Shown piece after piece: positions 38,377-47,900 of a DNA stretch of 64,000 bases. Position 1 is the first letter of the stretch. The number at the start of each line of letters is the position of its first letter. Location: contig NCEB01000002.1 of NCBI GenBank assembly GCA_002280475.1, forward strand, positions 62,001-126,000. Reading direction: 5' to 3'. The stretch is from Brevundimonas subvibrioides. GTDB lineage: Bacteria; Pseudomonadota; Alphaproteobacteria; Caulobacterales; Caulobacteraceae. Position numbers and translations under genes: made by a program. The notes beneath the pieces were generated by a model. The model was not told the DNA's origin, searched no databases, and saw only the letters and a program-made list of their open reading frames with translations.

Positions 38377-39258
38377 ATGCTGTCGGTGAAGAATCTTGTC
38401 CACGTCTATGGCAACGGAACGCGCGCGCTGGACGATGTCTCGCTGAGCGTTCCGACCGGAATGTTCGGTCTGCTGGGGCCGAACGGGGCGGGCAAGTCGA
38501 CCCTGATGCGCTCCATCGCCACGCTGCAGACCCCCACTTCGGGCTCCATCGACTTCGACGGCATCGACGCCATCGCCGAGCCTGAGAAGCTGCGGCGCAC
38601 CCTCGGCTATCTGCCCCAGGACTTCGGCGTTTATCCGCGCGTTTCGGCCTACGACATGCTGGATCATATGGCGGTGCTGAAGGGCATCGCCGGCGGCAAG
38701 GAACGCAAGGAGACGGTCGAGAGCCTGCTGAACCAGACCAATCTCTGGTCGGTCAGGAAGAAGGCCCTGGCGGGTTTCTCGGGCGGTATGCGCCAGCGGT
38801 TCGGCATCGCTCAGGCCCTGATCGGCAATCCCAAGCTGATCATCGTCGACGAGCCGACGGCGGGTCTGGACCCCGAGGAGCGCAACCGCTTCCTGAACCT
38901 GCTGGCCGAGATCGCCGACAACGTCGTCATCATCCTGTCGACCCACATCGTCGAGGACGTGGCCGACCTGTGCCCGCGCATGGCGGTGCTGGCCGGCGGC
39001 AAGATCCAGCTGGAGGGCGCGCCCGCCGAGCTGATGGAGCGGCTGAACGGCCGGGTCTGGAAGAAGACCATCGACAAGGAGGCGCTGGAAGAACACCGCG
39101 CCAGGCACGAGGTCATCTCGACGCGCCTGTTCGCGGGCAAGACCGTGATCCACGTCCTGTCTGACCGGCGTCCGGGCGAGGGCTTCGAGCCCGTGCCGGG
39201 CGGGCTTGAGGACGTCTATTTCTCGACGCTGTCGGCGTCGCGCAAGATCGCCGCGTAA
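38377..39258 (+). CDS. ABC transporter ATPase
   Basis: A 293-residue ATPase with Walker A GPNGAGKS at 34-41, Q-loop YLPQDFG, signature FSGGMRQR, Walker B LIIVDEP and switch histidine in STHIVED. The C-terminal extension (about 215-293) is typical of ATPases that pair with ABC-2 type permeases. The gene ends 10 bp before the permease-peptidase fusion gene, so the two products form one machine. The ATG at 38377 begins the ATPase fold directly; the upstream open frame is not homologous. Confidence 0.93.
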   Translation: MLSVKNLVHVYGNGTRALDDVSLSVPTGMFGLLGPNGAGKSTLMRSIATLQTPTSGSIDFDGIDAIAEPEKLRRTLGYLPQDFGVYPRVSAYDMLDHMAVLKGIAGGKERKETVESLLNQTNLWSVRKKALAGFSGGMRQRFGIAQALIGNPKLIIVDEPTAGLDPEERNRFLNLLAEIADNVVIILSTHIVEDVADLCPRMAVLAGGKIQLEGAPAELMERLNGRVWKKTIDKEALEEHRARHEVISTRLFAGKTVIHVLSDRRPGEGFEPVPGGLEDVYFSTLSASRKIAA

Positions 39259-39268
39259 GGCCGGCCGC

Positions 39269-42200
39269 ATGTTCGCGAAGATCGCCGCCTTCGAATTCCG
39301 CTACCAGCTGCGCCAGCCGGCCTTCTGGGTCATCGCCATCATCTTCACCCTGTTCAGCTTCGGCCTGGTCGCGGCGTCGGACAACATCTCGATCGGGGGC
39401 GGGGGCAATGTGAACGTCAACGCGCCCTATGCCCTGGCGCAGGCGCACACGATCTTCGCCATCCTGTTCATGCTGGCGACGACGGCCATTGTGGCCAATG
39501 TCGTCGCCCGTGACGCCACCACCGGCTTCGGGCCGATGATCCAGGCGACCCAGGCGACCAAGTTCGACTATCTTTACGGCCGTTTCGCCGGGGCCTTCGC
39601 CGCCGTCGCCCTGTGCTTCCTCAGCGTCTCGATCGGCATCGCTCTGGGCACGTTCATGCCCTGGGTCGACCAGGAGACGGTGGGGCCGTTCCGGCCGGGC
39701 GACTATGCCTGGTCCTATCTGGTCATGGGCCTGCCGGGTGTCTTCCTGACCTCGGCGCTGTTCTTCGCCCTGGCGACGGTGACCCGCTCGATGATGGCGA
39801 CCTATGTCGGCGTCGTCGCCGTCTTCATCATCTACATCAGCCTGACCTCGGCTCTGGCGCGTCCGGAGTTCGAGCAGGCCCTGGCCTGGCTGGAGCCGTT
39901 CGGGGCCTCGGCCTACGGCCTGGTGACCCGCTACTGGACGCCGGTCGAGCGCAACACCCTTAATCCGGCCCTGGAAGGGGTCTTCCTCTACAACCGCCTG
40001 ATCTGGACCGGCGTGGGCGCGGTCTTCCTGGCCGCCGCCTATTTCCTGTACCGCCCCGCGGCGCGGGGAGCCAAGGCGACCAAGCAGGACAAGCTGCGCG
40101 CCCTGGCCGAGAAGGCCCCCGCCGCGCCCGCGTCGTCCGGCCCCCTGCCGGCGCCCAGCTATGGTTTCGCGTCTGGCTGGGCCCAGCTGCGTCGTCGCAC
40201 CGGCTTCGAGATGGCGCTGATCTTCAAGAGCCCCGCCTTCCTGGTGCTGATCGTTCTGGGGGCCTTCCAGGGCGTCGGCACCCTGCTGTTCGCGGGCGAG
40301 CTCTATGGCGCGCCGGTCTTCCTTGTCACGCGGCTGGTCATCGAACTGCTGATCGGGGCGTTCGGCATCGTCGCGATCATCGTCGCCATCTACTACGCGG
40401 GCGAGCTGGTCTGGCGGGATCGCGAGCGGCGCACGCACGAGATCATCGACGCCACGCCCACGCCGGACTGGACCTTCCTGGTTCCCAAGACCCTGGCCCT
40501 GATCCTGGTGCTCGGCTCGATTCTGGTCGTCGGCATGCTGACCGGCATGGCGATCCAGACCTACAAGGGCGGCGTCGACTACGAGATCGACAAATATGTG
40601 CTGTGGTTCCTGCTGCCGGGCACGCTGAACTTCGCCTTCATCGCGGTTCTGGCGATCTTCGTTCAGGCCCTGTCGCCCAACAAATTCGTCGGCTGGGCCC
40701 TGATGGTGGTCTATCTGGTCGGCACCATCGTCCTGGGCAATCTAGGTTTCGAGCACATTCTGTATCGTTACGGCAGCGGACCCGGCGTGCCCCTGTCCGA
40801 CATGAACGGCACGGGCGATTTCCAGACCTTCGCCAACTGGGCGGATGCCTACTGGACCGCGTTCGCCACTATCCTGTTGGTGCTGGCCTACGCCTTGTGG
40901 CGGCGCGGGACCGAGACCCGTCTCATGCCGCGCCTGCGCCGGCTGCCGCGTCGTCTGATGGGCCCGGCGGGCGCGGTCATAGCCGTGGCACTGGTGGCCT
41001 TCGTCGGCCTGGGCGGCTTCATCTTCTACAACACCAATGTCCTGAACGAGTACCAGACGTCCGACCAGGAGGAGCGGCGACAGGCCGAGTACGAGAAGAC
41101 GCTGCTGCGCTTCGAGGACACGCCCCAGCCGTCCATGGTCAGCGTGACCTACGTCATGGACCTGGATCCCCACGCGCCGCGCCTGGAGACCCAGGGAACC
41201 TATGTCGTCGAGAACCGCACGGGCGCGCCCCTGTCCGAGATGCACCTGCGCTGGCTGCCTGATCTTCAGGTCACCCGCATGGAGGTCGAGGGCGCGACCA
41301 TCGCCCGCGAGTGGGAGGAGTTCGACTACCGCATCTACCGCTTCGCCACGCCGATGGCTCCCGGCGAGCGGCGGACGGTGCGGTTCGAGACCGTGTTCGA
41401 GCAACGGGGCTTCAAGCATCGCGGCAACACCACCCGGCTGGTCGACAACGGCACCTTCGTCTCCAACAACGAGTTCGCGCCGATCATCGGCATGAGCCGC
41501 CAGGGGCTGCTGGGCGACCGCACCACGCGGCGCAAATACGGCCTGCCCGCCGAACTGCGCCAGGCGCGGCTGGAGGACACCTCCGCCCAGGGCCGGAACT
41601 ATGTCGGGGCCGATTGGGTCACCTCGGACATCACCGTCACCACGGTGGCTGACCAGACCCCGATCGCCCCGGGCTACAAGGTCTCCGACACCACGGCCAA
41701 CGGTCGGCGCACCGCCCGTTTCGTCACCGAGGCCCCCATCCTCAACTTCCTGTCGGTCCAGTCGGCCCGGTACGAGGTCGAGCGCGAGGTCCACGACGGC
41801 ATCGAACTGGCCGTCTATCACCAGCCCGGCCACGAGCGGAACGTCGGCCGCATGATCCAGTCCCTGAAGACCGGGCTCGACTACTTCCAGGCGGCGTTCG
41901 GCCCCTACCAGTTCCGTCAGGTGCGGATCATCGAGTTCCCGGCCTATGCGAGCTTCGCCCAGGCGTTCGCCAACACCATCCCCTATTCGGAATCGCTGGG
42001 CTTCATTGCCGACTTCCGCGACCCGGAGAAGATCGACTACGTCACCTACATCACCGCCCACGAACTGGGTCACCAGTGGTGGGCGCACCAGGTGGTCAGC
42101 GCGGACTCGCAGGGGTCGACGACCCTGACCGAGACCCTGGCCCAGTACTCGGCCCTGATGGTCATGAAGGAGACCTATGGCGCGGATCAGATCCGCCGGT

Positions 42201-42844
42201 TCCTCAAGTTCGAGCTGGACAACTATCTGCGCAGCCGTGGCACCGAGCGGCTGGAGGAACTGCCGCTCTATCGTGTCGAGAACCAGGGCTACATCCACTA
42301 CCAGAAGGGCGGATCGGTCATGTATCTGCTGGCCGACCAGATCGGCGAGGACCGGGTCAACGCCGCCCTGCGGACCCTGGTCCAGCGGTTCGGCTTCCAG
42401 GGCGCGCCCTATCCGCGCTCGCTGGACCTGATCGCGGCCCTTCGCGCCGTGGCGCCCGCCGACAAGCAAGCCCTGATCACCGACCTGTTCGAGCGGATCA
42501 CCCTGTATGACGTGAAGGTCAACGAAACGACGGCCACGCGCCGGTCCGACGGACGCTGGGACGTCGCGGTCACGGTCGAGGCGCGCAAGCTCTATGCCGA
42601 CGGCCAGGGCGTCGAGACGGAAGCGCCGCTGAACGAGACGTTCGACATCGGACTGTTCTCGGCCGAGCCGGGCGACGGAGCCTTCGACGCCGGCGACGTC
42701 CTGTTGTTCGAGCGCCGGCCCCTGCGGACCGGGGTGCAGACCTTCCGCTTCACCACGGCCCAGAAGCCCACGTTCGCGGGCGTCGACCCCTACAACAAGT
42801 GGATCGACCGCAACTCCGACGACAATGTGCGGAGCGTGGAATAG
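39269..42844 (+). CDS. ABC-2 permease fused to M1-family metallopeptidase
   Basis: A 1191-residue fusion. Residues 1 to about 590 contain two blocks of six hydrophobic helices each (FWVIAIIFTLFSFGLVAAS in the first, FLVLIVLGAFQGVGTLLFAG in the second), the layout of an ABC-2 permease dimer in one chain. After a last helix near 575-590 follows a periplasmic M1 aminopeptidase-like domain with zinc motif HELGH at 931-935 and a conserved glutamate at 955 (LTETLAQY). Gluzincin residues are intact, so it should be catalytic. The paired ATPase is the gene immediately upstream. Substrate unknown. Confidence 0.9.
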   Translation: MFAKIAAFEFRYQLRQPAFWVIAIIFTLFSFGLVAASDNISIGGGGNVNVNAPYALAQAHTIFAILFMLATTAIVANVVARDATTGFGPMIQATQATKFDYLYGRFAGAFAAVALCFLSVSIGIALGTFMPWVDQETVGPFRPGDYAWSYLVMGLPGVFLTSALFFALATVTRSMMATYVGVVAVFIIYISLTSALARPEFEQALAWLEPFGASAYGLVTRYWTPVERNTLNPALEGVFLYNRLIWTGVGAVFLAAAYFLYRPAARGAKATKQDKLRALAEKAPAAPASSGPLPAPSYGFASGWAQLRRRTGFEMALIFKSPAFLVLIVLGAFQGVGTLLFAGELYGAPVFLVTRLVIELLIGAFGIVAIIVAIYYAGELVWRDRERRTHEIIDATPTPDWTFLVPKTLALILVLGSILVVGMLTGMAIQTYKGGVDYEIDKYVLWFLLPGTLNFAFIAVLAIFVQALSPNKFVGWALMVVYLVGTIVLGNLGFEHILYRYGSGPGVPLSDMNGTGDFQTFANWADAYWTAFATILLVLAYALWRRGTETRLMPRLRRLPRRLMGPAGAVIAVALVAFVGLGGFIFYNTNVLNEYQTSDQEERRQAEYEKTLLRFEDTPQPSMVSVTYVMDLDPHAPRLETQGTYVVENRTGAPLSEMHLRWLPDLQVTRMEVEGATIAREWEEFDYRIYRFATPMAPGERRTVRFETVFEQRGFKHRGNTTRLVDNGTFVSNNEFAPIIGMSRQGLLGDRTTRRKYGLPAELRQARLEDTSAQGRNYVGADWVTSDITVTTVADQTPIAPGYKVSDTTANGRRTARFVTEAPILNFLSVQSARYEVEREVHDGIELAVYHQPGHERNVGRMIQSLKTGLDYFQAAFGPYQFRQVRIIEFPAYASFAQAFANTIPYSESLGFIADFRDPEKIDYVTYITAHELGHQWWAHQVVSADSQGSTTLTETLAQYSALMVMKETYGADQIRRFLKFELDNYLRSRGTERLEELPLYRVENQGYIHYQKGGSVMYLLADQIGEDRVNAALRTLVQRFGFQGAPYPRSLDLIAALRAVAPADKQALITDLFERITLYDVKVNETTATRRSDGRWDVAVTVEARKLYADGQGVETEAPLNETFDIGLFSAEPGDGAFDAGDVLLFERRPLRTGVQTFRFTTAQKPTFAGVDPYNKWIDRNSDDNVRSVE

Positions 42845-42908
42845 GGAACCCGCCGCCGCATCACCCTTTGTTACAGCCCGGCCTCGCCTTCGCGCGCGCA
42901 GCACGCTA

Positions 42909-42969
42909 GACCTTGATCCGCTGAGGAGGGATCGCTTCGCGATCCCGCCGAAGCTGGTGAATCAAGGTC
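42909..42969. repeat. Nested inverted repeat upstream of ppdK
   Basis: GACCTTGAT (42909-42917) pairs with ATCAAGGTC (42961-42969) around an inner hairpin GGGATCGC-TTC-GCGATCCC (42928-42946). It lies in the 247-bp gap before ppdK and may end the upstream transcript or fold in the ppdK leader. Confidence 0.6.
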
Positions 42970-43091
42970 CAGCTTCGATCTGCGGCCTGATCTGATCGCA
43001 AAACCGCTTACACTTTTCCGGATCAGGCCGTAGTCAGGGCCGGTTTCCGAGCGGGGCCAACCCGCCGCATCCGATCCTCAGGGGCTGACGA

Positions 43092-45770
43092 ATGACCAAG
43101 TGGGTGTACGGCTTCGGCGGGGGCTCCGCCGACGGCGACGCGTCGATGAAGAATCTGCTGGGGGGCAAGGGCGCCAACCTGGCGGAGATGTCGTCGCTGG
43201 GCCTGCCGGTGCCGCCGGGCTTCACCATCACCACGGAGGCCTGCGTCCACTACTATTCCAACGGCCAGACCTACCCCGACGGGCTCCAGGCCCAGGTGGC
43301 CGAGGGGCTGAAGACGGTCGAGAGGGTGGTCGGCAAGACCTTCGGCGATGCGTCGAATCCCTTGCTGGTCAGCGTCCGCTCCGGTGCCCGCGCCTCCATG
43401 CCGGGCATGATGGACACGGTGCTGAACCTCGGCCTCAACGACGCCACGGTCGAGGGGCTGGCCAAGCTCAGCGGTGACCGCCGGTTCGCCTTCGACAGCT
43501 ATCGCCGCTTCATCACCATGTATTCCAGCGTCGTCCTGGGGATGAGCCACGACGACTTCGAGGAGGTCCTGGACGACCACAAGGACCGTCTGGGCGTCAC
43601 CGTCGACACCGACCTGAAGGCCGCCGACTGGGAAAAGGTCGTCGTCGAATACAAGGCCGTGGTCGAGCGCGAGCTGGGCCGACCCTTCCCTCAGGACCCG
43701 CATGAACAGCTGTGGGGCGCGGTCTCGGCCGTCTTCGCCAGCTGGATGAACGACCGGGCCAAATTCTATCGCCGCATGCACGACATCCCCGAAAGCTGGG
43801 GCACGGCGGTCAACGTCCAGTCGATGGTGTTCGGCAACATGGGCGAGACCTCGGCCACGGGTGTCGCCTTCACCCGCAACCCCTCGACCGGCGAGGCGCG
43901 GCTGTACGGCGAGTTCCTGATCAACGCCCAGGGCGAGGACGTGGTCGCGGGCATCCGCACGCCCCAGTCCCTGACCCGGGCCGGGCGCGAGGAGATGGGC
44001 GAGACGGCGCCTTCGATGGAAGAGGCGATGCCCGAGGTCTTCGCCCAGTTCGTCGACGTCGTCGGCAAGCTGGAGACCCACTACCGCGACATGCAGGACA
44101 TCGAGTTCACGGTCGAACAGGGCCGACTGTGGATGCTTCAGACCCGCAACGGCAAGCGCACCGCCAAGTCCGCGCTGAAGATCGCCGTCGACCTCGCCGC
44201 CGAGGGCGTCATTTCCCAGGAAGAGGCGATCAGCCGGGTCGAGCCCTCGGCGCTGGACCAACTGCTGCACCCGACACTCGATCCCAACGCGACCCGCAAC
44301 GTCGTGGCCGCCGGCCTCCCCGCCAGCCCGGGTGCCGCGACCGGCAAGGTCTGTTTCGACGCCGACGAGGCCGAGCGGCTGAACCAGCTGGGCGACGCCG
44401 TCATCCTGGTGCGTGAGGAGACCTCGCCGGAGGACATCCACGGCATGCACGCGGCCCGCGGCATCGTCACCGCGCGCGGCGGCATGACCAGCCACGCGGC
44501 GGTGGTGGCGCGCGGCATGGGCCGGCCCTGCGTGTCCGGCGCGGGCGAGATCCACATCGACGAAAAGGCCCAGACCTTCACCGCGCGCGGCCGCGTCTTC
44601 AAGGCCGGCGAGGTCATCACCATCGACGGCTCCAGGGGCGAGGTGCTGGACGGGGCGGTGGCCATGATCGAACCGGAGCTGACCGGCGACTTCCAGACCC
44701 TGATGGCCTGGGCGGACAAGGTGCGCCGCCTGCGCGTGCGCGCCAACGCCGAGACCCCGCTGGACGCCAAGACCGCGCGCGGCTTCGGAGCCGAGGGCAT
44801 CGGCCTGTGCCGGACCGAGCACATGTTCTTCGACGAGGAACGCATCTCGGCGGTGCGCGAGATGATCCTGGCCGACGACGAACAAGGCCGCCGCGCGGCC
44901 CTGGCCAAGATCGAGCCGTTCCAGAAGTCGGACTTCGTCGAGCTGTTCACCATCATGGCCGGTCTGCCGGTCACGGTGCGGCTGCTCGATCCGCCGCTGC
45001 ACGAGTTCATCCCGCACTCGGACGAGGACCTGGACGCGCTGGCCGCGTCCTCCGGGCTGGACGCCGCCAAGCTGAAGAAGCGGGCGCGGGAGTTGCAGGA
45101 AACCAACCCCATGCTGGGCCATCGCGGCTGCCGGCTGGGCGTCGCCTATCCCGAAATCTATGAAATGCAGGTCCGCGCGGTCCTGGAGGCGGCGATCGCG
45201 GTCAAACAGGCGTCGGGCACCGCACCGATCCCCGAGATCATGCACCCGCTGGTCGCGCTCGGCCTGGAGATGAAGTTCCTGCGCGAACTGACCGACCGGA
45301 CGGCGAAGGCCGTGTTCGAGGCCGCCGGCGACAGCGTCGAATACCTGGTCGGCACCATGATCGAACTGCCGCGCGCGGCGCTCAGGGCCGGGGACCTGGC
45401 CGAGCACGCCGAGTTCTTCAGCTTCGGCACCAACGACCTGACCCAGACGACGTTCGGCATCAGCCGTGACGATTCGGGCCGGTTCCTGCAGGCCTATATG
45501 GACAAGGGCATCTTCGAGACCGACCCCTTCGTCCGCCTGGACCAGGAAGGTGTCGGCGACCTGATCCGTATCGCCGCCGAGCGGGGCGGGGCGGTCCGGC
45601 CCGACATCAAGATGGGTATCTGTGGCGAGCACGGCGGTGACCCGGCGTCCATCGCCTTCTGCGAACAGGTCGGCCTGGCCTATGTCAGCTGCTCGCCCTA
45701 CCGCGTGCCGATCGCGCGGCTGGCCGCGGCCCAGGCGGCGCTGAACGTGGAACGCGAGAAAGATCGGTGA
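43092..45770 (+). CDS. ppdK: Pyruvate, phosphate dikinase
   Basis: Interconverts pyruvate, ATP and phosphate with phosphoenolpyruvate, AMP and pyrophosphate. The 892-residue protein has the N-terminal ATP-grasp part (LLGGKGANLAEMSSLGLPVP), the phosphohistidine domain with the catalytic His in GGMTSHAAVVARGMGRPC, and the C-terminal TIM barrel with FGTNDLTQTTFG and the catalytic Cys in GICGEHGGDP. It is full length without frameshift. Together with malate synthase it hints at gluconeogenic growth on C2 or C3 acids. Confidence 0.97.
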   Translation: MTKWVYGFGGGSADGDASMKNLLGGKGANLAEMSSLGLPVPPGFTITTEACVHYYSNGQTYPDGLQAQVAEGLKTVERVVGKTFGDASNPLLVSVRSGARASMPGMMDTVLNLGLNDATVEGLAKLSGDRRFAFDSYRRFITMYSSVVLGMSHDDFEEVLDDHKDRLGVTVDTDLKAADWEKVVVEYKAVVERELGRPFPQDPHEQLWGAVSAVFASWMNDRAKFYRRMHDIPESWGTAVNVQSMVFGNMGETSATGVAFTRNPSTGEARLYGEFLINAQGEDVVAGIRTPQSLTRAGREEMGETAPSMEEAMPEVFAQFVDVVGKLETHYRDMQDIEFTVEQGRLWMLQTRNGKRTAKSALKIAVDLAAEGVISQEEAISRVEPSALDQLLHPTLDPNATRNVVAAGLPASPGAATGKVCFDADEAERLNQLGDAVILVREETSPEDIHGMHAARGIVTARGGMTSHAAVVARGMGRPCVSGAGEIHIDEKAQTFTARGRVFKAGEVITIDGSRGEVLDGAVAMIEPELTGDFQTLMAWADKVRRLRVRANAETPLDAKTARGFGAEGIGLCRTEHMFFDEERISAVREMILADDEQGRRAALAKIEPFQKSDFVELFTIMAGLPVTVRLLDPPLHEFIPHSDEDLDALAASSGLDAAKLKKRARELQETNPMLGHRGCRLGVAYPEIYEMQVRAVLEAAIAVKQASGTAPIPEIMHPLVALGLEMKFLRELTDRTAKAVFEAAGDSVEYLVGTMIELPRAALRAGDLAEHAEFFSFGTNDLTQTTFGISRDDSGRFLQAYMDKGIFETDPFVRLDQEGVGDLIRIAAERGGAVRPDIKMGICGEHGGDPASIAFCEQVGLAYVSCSPYRVPIARLAAAQAALNVEREKDR

Positions 45771-45777
45771 AGGCGTC

Positions 45778-45931
45778 CTTTCTCCCCTCGCGGGAGAAGG
45801 TGGCCCGGAGAGCCGGATGAGGGGTATGTGGATGCACCCACGTTGGTTCGGATAGCCCACATTTCGCAGACCGAGTTTCACCCCTCATCCGTCTCGCTCC
45901 GCGAGCCACCTTCTCCCGCAAGGTGAGAAGG
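45778..45931. repeat. 154-bp inverted repeat element between ppdK and panE-like gene
   Basis: Left arm 45778-45826 (CCTTTCTCCCCTCGCGGGAG...) and right arm 45880-45931 (ending CTTCTCCCGCAAGGTGAGAA) are imperfect inverted copies of the CTTCTCCC...GGGAGAAGG-type repeat common in alphaproteobacteria. The right end supplies the AGAAGGA ribosome site of the next gene. Confidence 0.75.
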
Positions 45932-45934
45932 AAG

Positions 45935-46798
45935 ATGACGGTCGCCGTTGTGGGGCCGGGTGCCATCGGCGGGACGGTCGCCGCCCATCTGATCCAGTCC
46001 GGGTTGGACCCGGTCCTGTGCGCGCGCACGCCGTTCGATCGCCTCGTCGTCCACACCCCGGCCGTCCGCATCGAGGCCACGCCGCGCGTCGTGTGGGATC
46101 CCTCGCAGGCCGACCCCGTCGATTGGGTGCTGATCGCCACCAAGACCTATGACGTCGCCGCGACGGCTCTCTGGTTGGACCGCCTCGTCGGGCCCGCGAC
46201 CCGCGTGGCCGTGCTTCAGAATGGCGTGGAGCATGTGACCCGTTTCGCGCCCCACGTCCCCGCCGACCGCATCGTGCCGGTGGTGGTCGAGATCCCGGCC
46301 GAACGAAGCGCGCCGGGCGTGGTCGTCCAGCGACGCGACGGCTGGATGAAGGTGCCGACAGGGGCGAACGGCGCGGCGTTCGCAGCTCTGTTCGACAGCC
46401 CTGACCTCATTGTCTCCACTGAGGTGGACTGGACGTCGGTGGCCTGGGCCAAGCTGGCCGTCAATTGCGCCGGGGCCGTCAGTGGGCTGACGGGCCGGTC
46501 GGCGGGCGTCGTCTCCCGTCCGGACATCGCCGAGCTCATGCGGGATCTGGTCGCCGAATGCCTGGCCGTTGGAACAGCCGAGGGGGCGGTGCTGTCCGCC
46601 GACCTGCCCGACCGGGTCGTGGCCCAGACGCAGGCCTCGCCTCCGGACTCGGTCAACTCCCTGCTGGCCGATCGCCGGGCCGGGCGTCCGACCGAATGGG
46701 ACGCGCGAAACGGCGTCATCGCCCGGCTGGGTCGGAAGCATGGGATCCCCACGCCGCTCAACGCCATGGCCGCGACCCTGCTGGCTGCCCTCGATTAG
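45935..46798 (+). CDS. 2-dehydropantoate 2-reductase-like oxidoreductase
   Basis: A 287-residue NADPH-dependent reductase of the ApbA/PanE family. The Rossmann motif GPGAIGGTVAAHL lies at the N-terminus, the catalytic lysine is expected in WAKLAVNCAGAVSGLTG, and the C-terminal helical domain contains PTEWDARNGVIARLGRKHGI, a typical PanE stretch. As many PanE paralogues have other substrates, the panE name is not assigned. The ATG at 45935 follows AGAAGGA. Confidence 0.85.
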   Translation: MTVAVVGPGAIGGTVAAHLIQSGLDPVLCARTPFDRLVVHTPAVRIEATPRVVWDPSQADPVDWVLIATKTYDVAATALWLDRLVGPATRVAVLQNGVEHVTRFAPHVPADRIVPVVVEIPAERSAPGVVVQRRDGWMKVPTGANGAAFAALFDSPDLIVSTEVDWTSVAWAKLAVNCAGAVSGLTGRSAGVVSRPDIAELMRDLVAECLAVGTAEGAVLSADLPDRVVAQTQASPPDSVNSLLADRRAGRPTEWDARNGVIARLGRKHGIPTPLNAMAATLLAALD

Positions 46799-46958
46799 GG
46801 CAAGAAGGCGGCAAGCATAACGACGTCTGTGCTTCGCCGCTCACAGTCGTCGCTATGTAATCGGCCACCTATGGAACGGCCGAGGGCGATACCTACTTGA
46901 GCACTCGCTGGATGGGGCCGGGACGATCAGTCCCGCATCTAGGAGTTTGAAAGAAACA

Positions 46959-47489
46959 ATGCGTAACATTCTTCTCGCGACCGCCGCCGTTTCCCTGTTC
47001 GCCCTGCCTGTCGCGGCGCAGAGCCTGTCCCAGCCGCAGTGGTACGGGACGGCGGGCTATACGGCCCTTGACGCCGACGACGCCGACCTGGGGGCCGTCA
47101 CCGGCCGTGTCGGTGCGCGCGTGTCGCCGAACGTCGCCTTTGAAGGCGAAGCCTCGATCGGCGTTCGGGACGACGATGTCACCTTCGGCGGCGTGACCGG
47201 CTCGATCGAGCAGGACTATGACGCAGCCGCCTATGCCGTCGGCATCCTGCCGCTGGCTCCGAACTTCGAACTGTTCGGCCGGGTCGGCTACGGCACCACC
47301 TCGATCAAGGCCGAGGTCGCCGGCTTCGAGGTCGAGGAGGACGGCGAAAGCGTCAACTACGGCGTCGGCGGCAACTATTTCTTCGACGCCCAGAACGGCA
47401 TCCGCGCCGACTGGACGCGCCGCGACTTCACCGACGACAACGGCGGCGAGGTCGACACCTACGGCGTGAGCTACGTCCGGAAGTTCTAA
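46959..47489 (+). CDS. Small outer-membrane beta-barrel protein
   Basis: A 176-residue protein with a clear signal peptide (MRNILLATAAVSLFALPVAA, cut probably after AQ) and alternating beta strands (WYGTAGYTAL, AVTGRVGARV, FELFGRVGYGTTSIKA), ending in VSYVRKF with the C-terminal aromatic residue needed for barrel insertion. It fits the OmpA/OmpW-like eight-strand barrel group. AGGAG at 46941 and the ATG at 46959 define the start. The 160-bp upstream gap shows no other gene. Confidence 0.85.
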   Translation: MRNILLATAAVSLFALPVAAQSLSQPQWYGTAGYTALDADDADLGAVTGRVGARVSPNVAFEGEASIGVRDDDVTFGGVTGSIEQDYDAAAYAVGILPLAPNFELFGRVGYGTTSIKAEVAGFEVEEDGESVNYGVGGNYFFDAQNGIRADWTRRDFTDDNGGEVDTYGVSYVRKF

Positions 47490-47501
47490 GAAGGACCGTC
47501 T

Positions 47502-47533
47502 CCTCCCCGTTCGCCGCTTAGCGAATGGGGAGG
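47502..47533 (+). terminator. Terminator after the outer-membrane protein gene
   Basis: CCTCCCCGTTCGC / GCGAATGGGGAGG forms a 13-bp stem with one G-T pair and a 6-base loop, 12 bp after the stop codon. It lies between convergent genes and may serve both. Confidence 0.75.
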
Positions 47534-47544
47534 GGGCCTCTGCC

Positions 47545-47802
47545 TCAGCCCGGTTCGGCGATCAGGGCCCAGCGCTTGGAGCCTTCGCCGAAGGGACGCG
47601 TGAACCACTCCGAATACCGCTGGAAGGCCTCGATGATGAGGCGGCCCAGATCCGGCGCGACAGGCTCGCCGCGCTGGCGCCTGAGCGCCGCGACGCATTC
47701 GATCACCGTGGTCTCGTGAGCAGAACCGCCCAGAGACTTGAGAACCTGCGCGACGTCGCGCGCGAGGGTTTCCAGGAAGTTCGGCTGCTTCGGTTGGTTC
47801 AT
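47545..47802 (-). CDS. Hypothetical 85-residue protein
   Basis: Begins MNQPKQPNFLETLARDVAQV and ends KRWALIAEPG. It is mainly helical, with HETTVIECVAALRRQRGEPV in the middle and aromatic residues in AFQRYSEWFTRPFG. No membrane segment or known motif is seen. The ATG at 47802 has GGAG seven bases upstream; an earlier ATG at 47865 is possible but has poorer context. It stands alone, 98 bp from the next gene on the same strand. Confidence 0.65.
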   Translation of the reverse strand: MNQPKQPNFLETLARDVAQVLKSLGGSAHETTVIECVAALRRQRGEPVAPDLGRLIIEAFQRYSEWFTRPFGEGSKRWALIAEPG

Positions 47803-47900
47803 CCGGACGCTCCGCCAGGCTGTCAGGGATGGACCTTCATGAACCCACTCGCCTCGCAGGCGCAAGCTAAGCCGGTGTTATTCGGCTCATCAGTTCGTGA

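Noticed and set aside
40742..42904. 720-codon minus-strand frame over the permease-M1 gene
   Set aside because: The opposite strand has clear M1 and permease motifs; the antisense product is low-complexity and without a signal.
43023..45881. 952-codon minus-strand frame over ppdK
   Set aside because: The plus-strand frame is a full-length pyruvate phosphate dikinase with all catalytic motifs; the minus frame is its codon-biased shadow.
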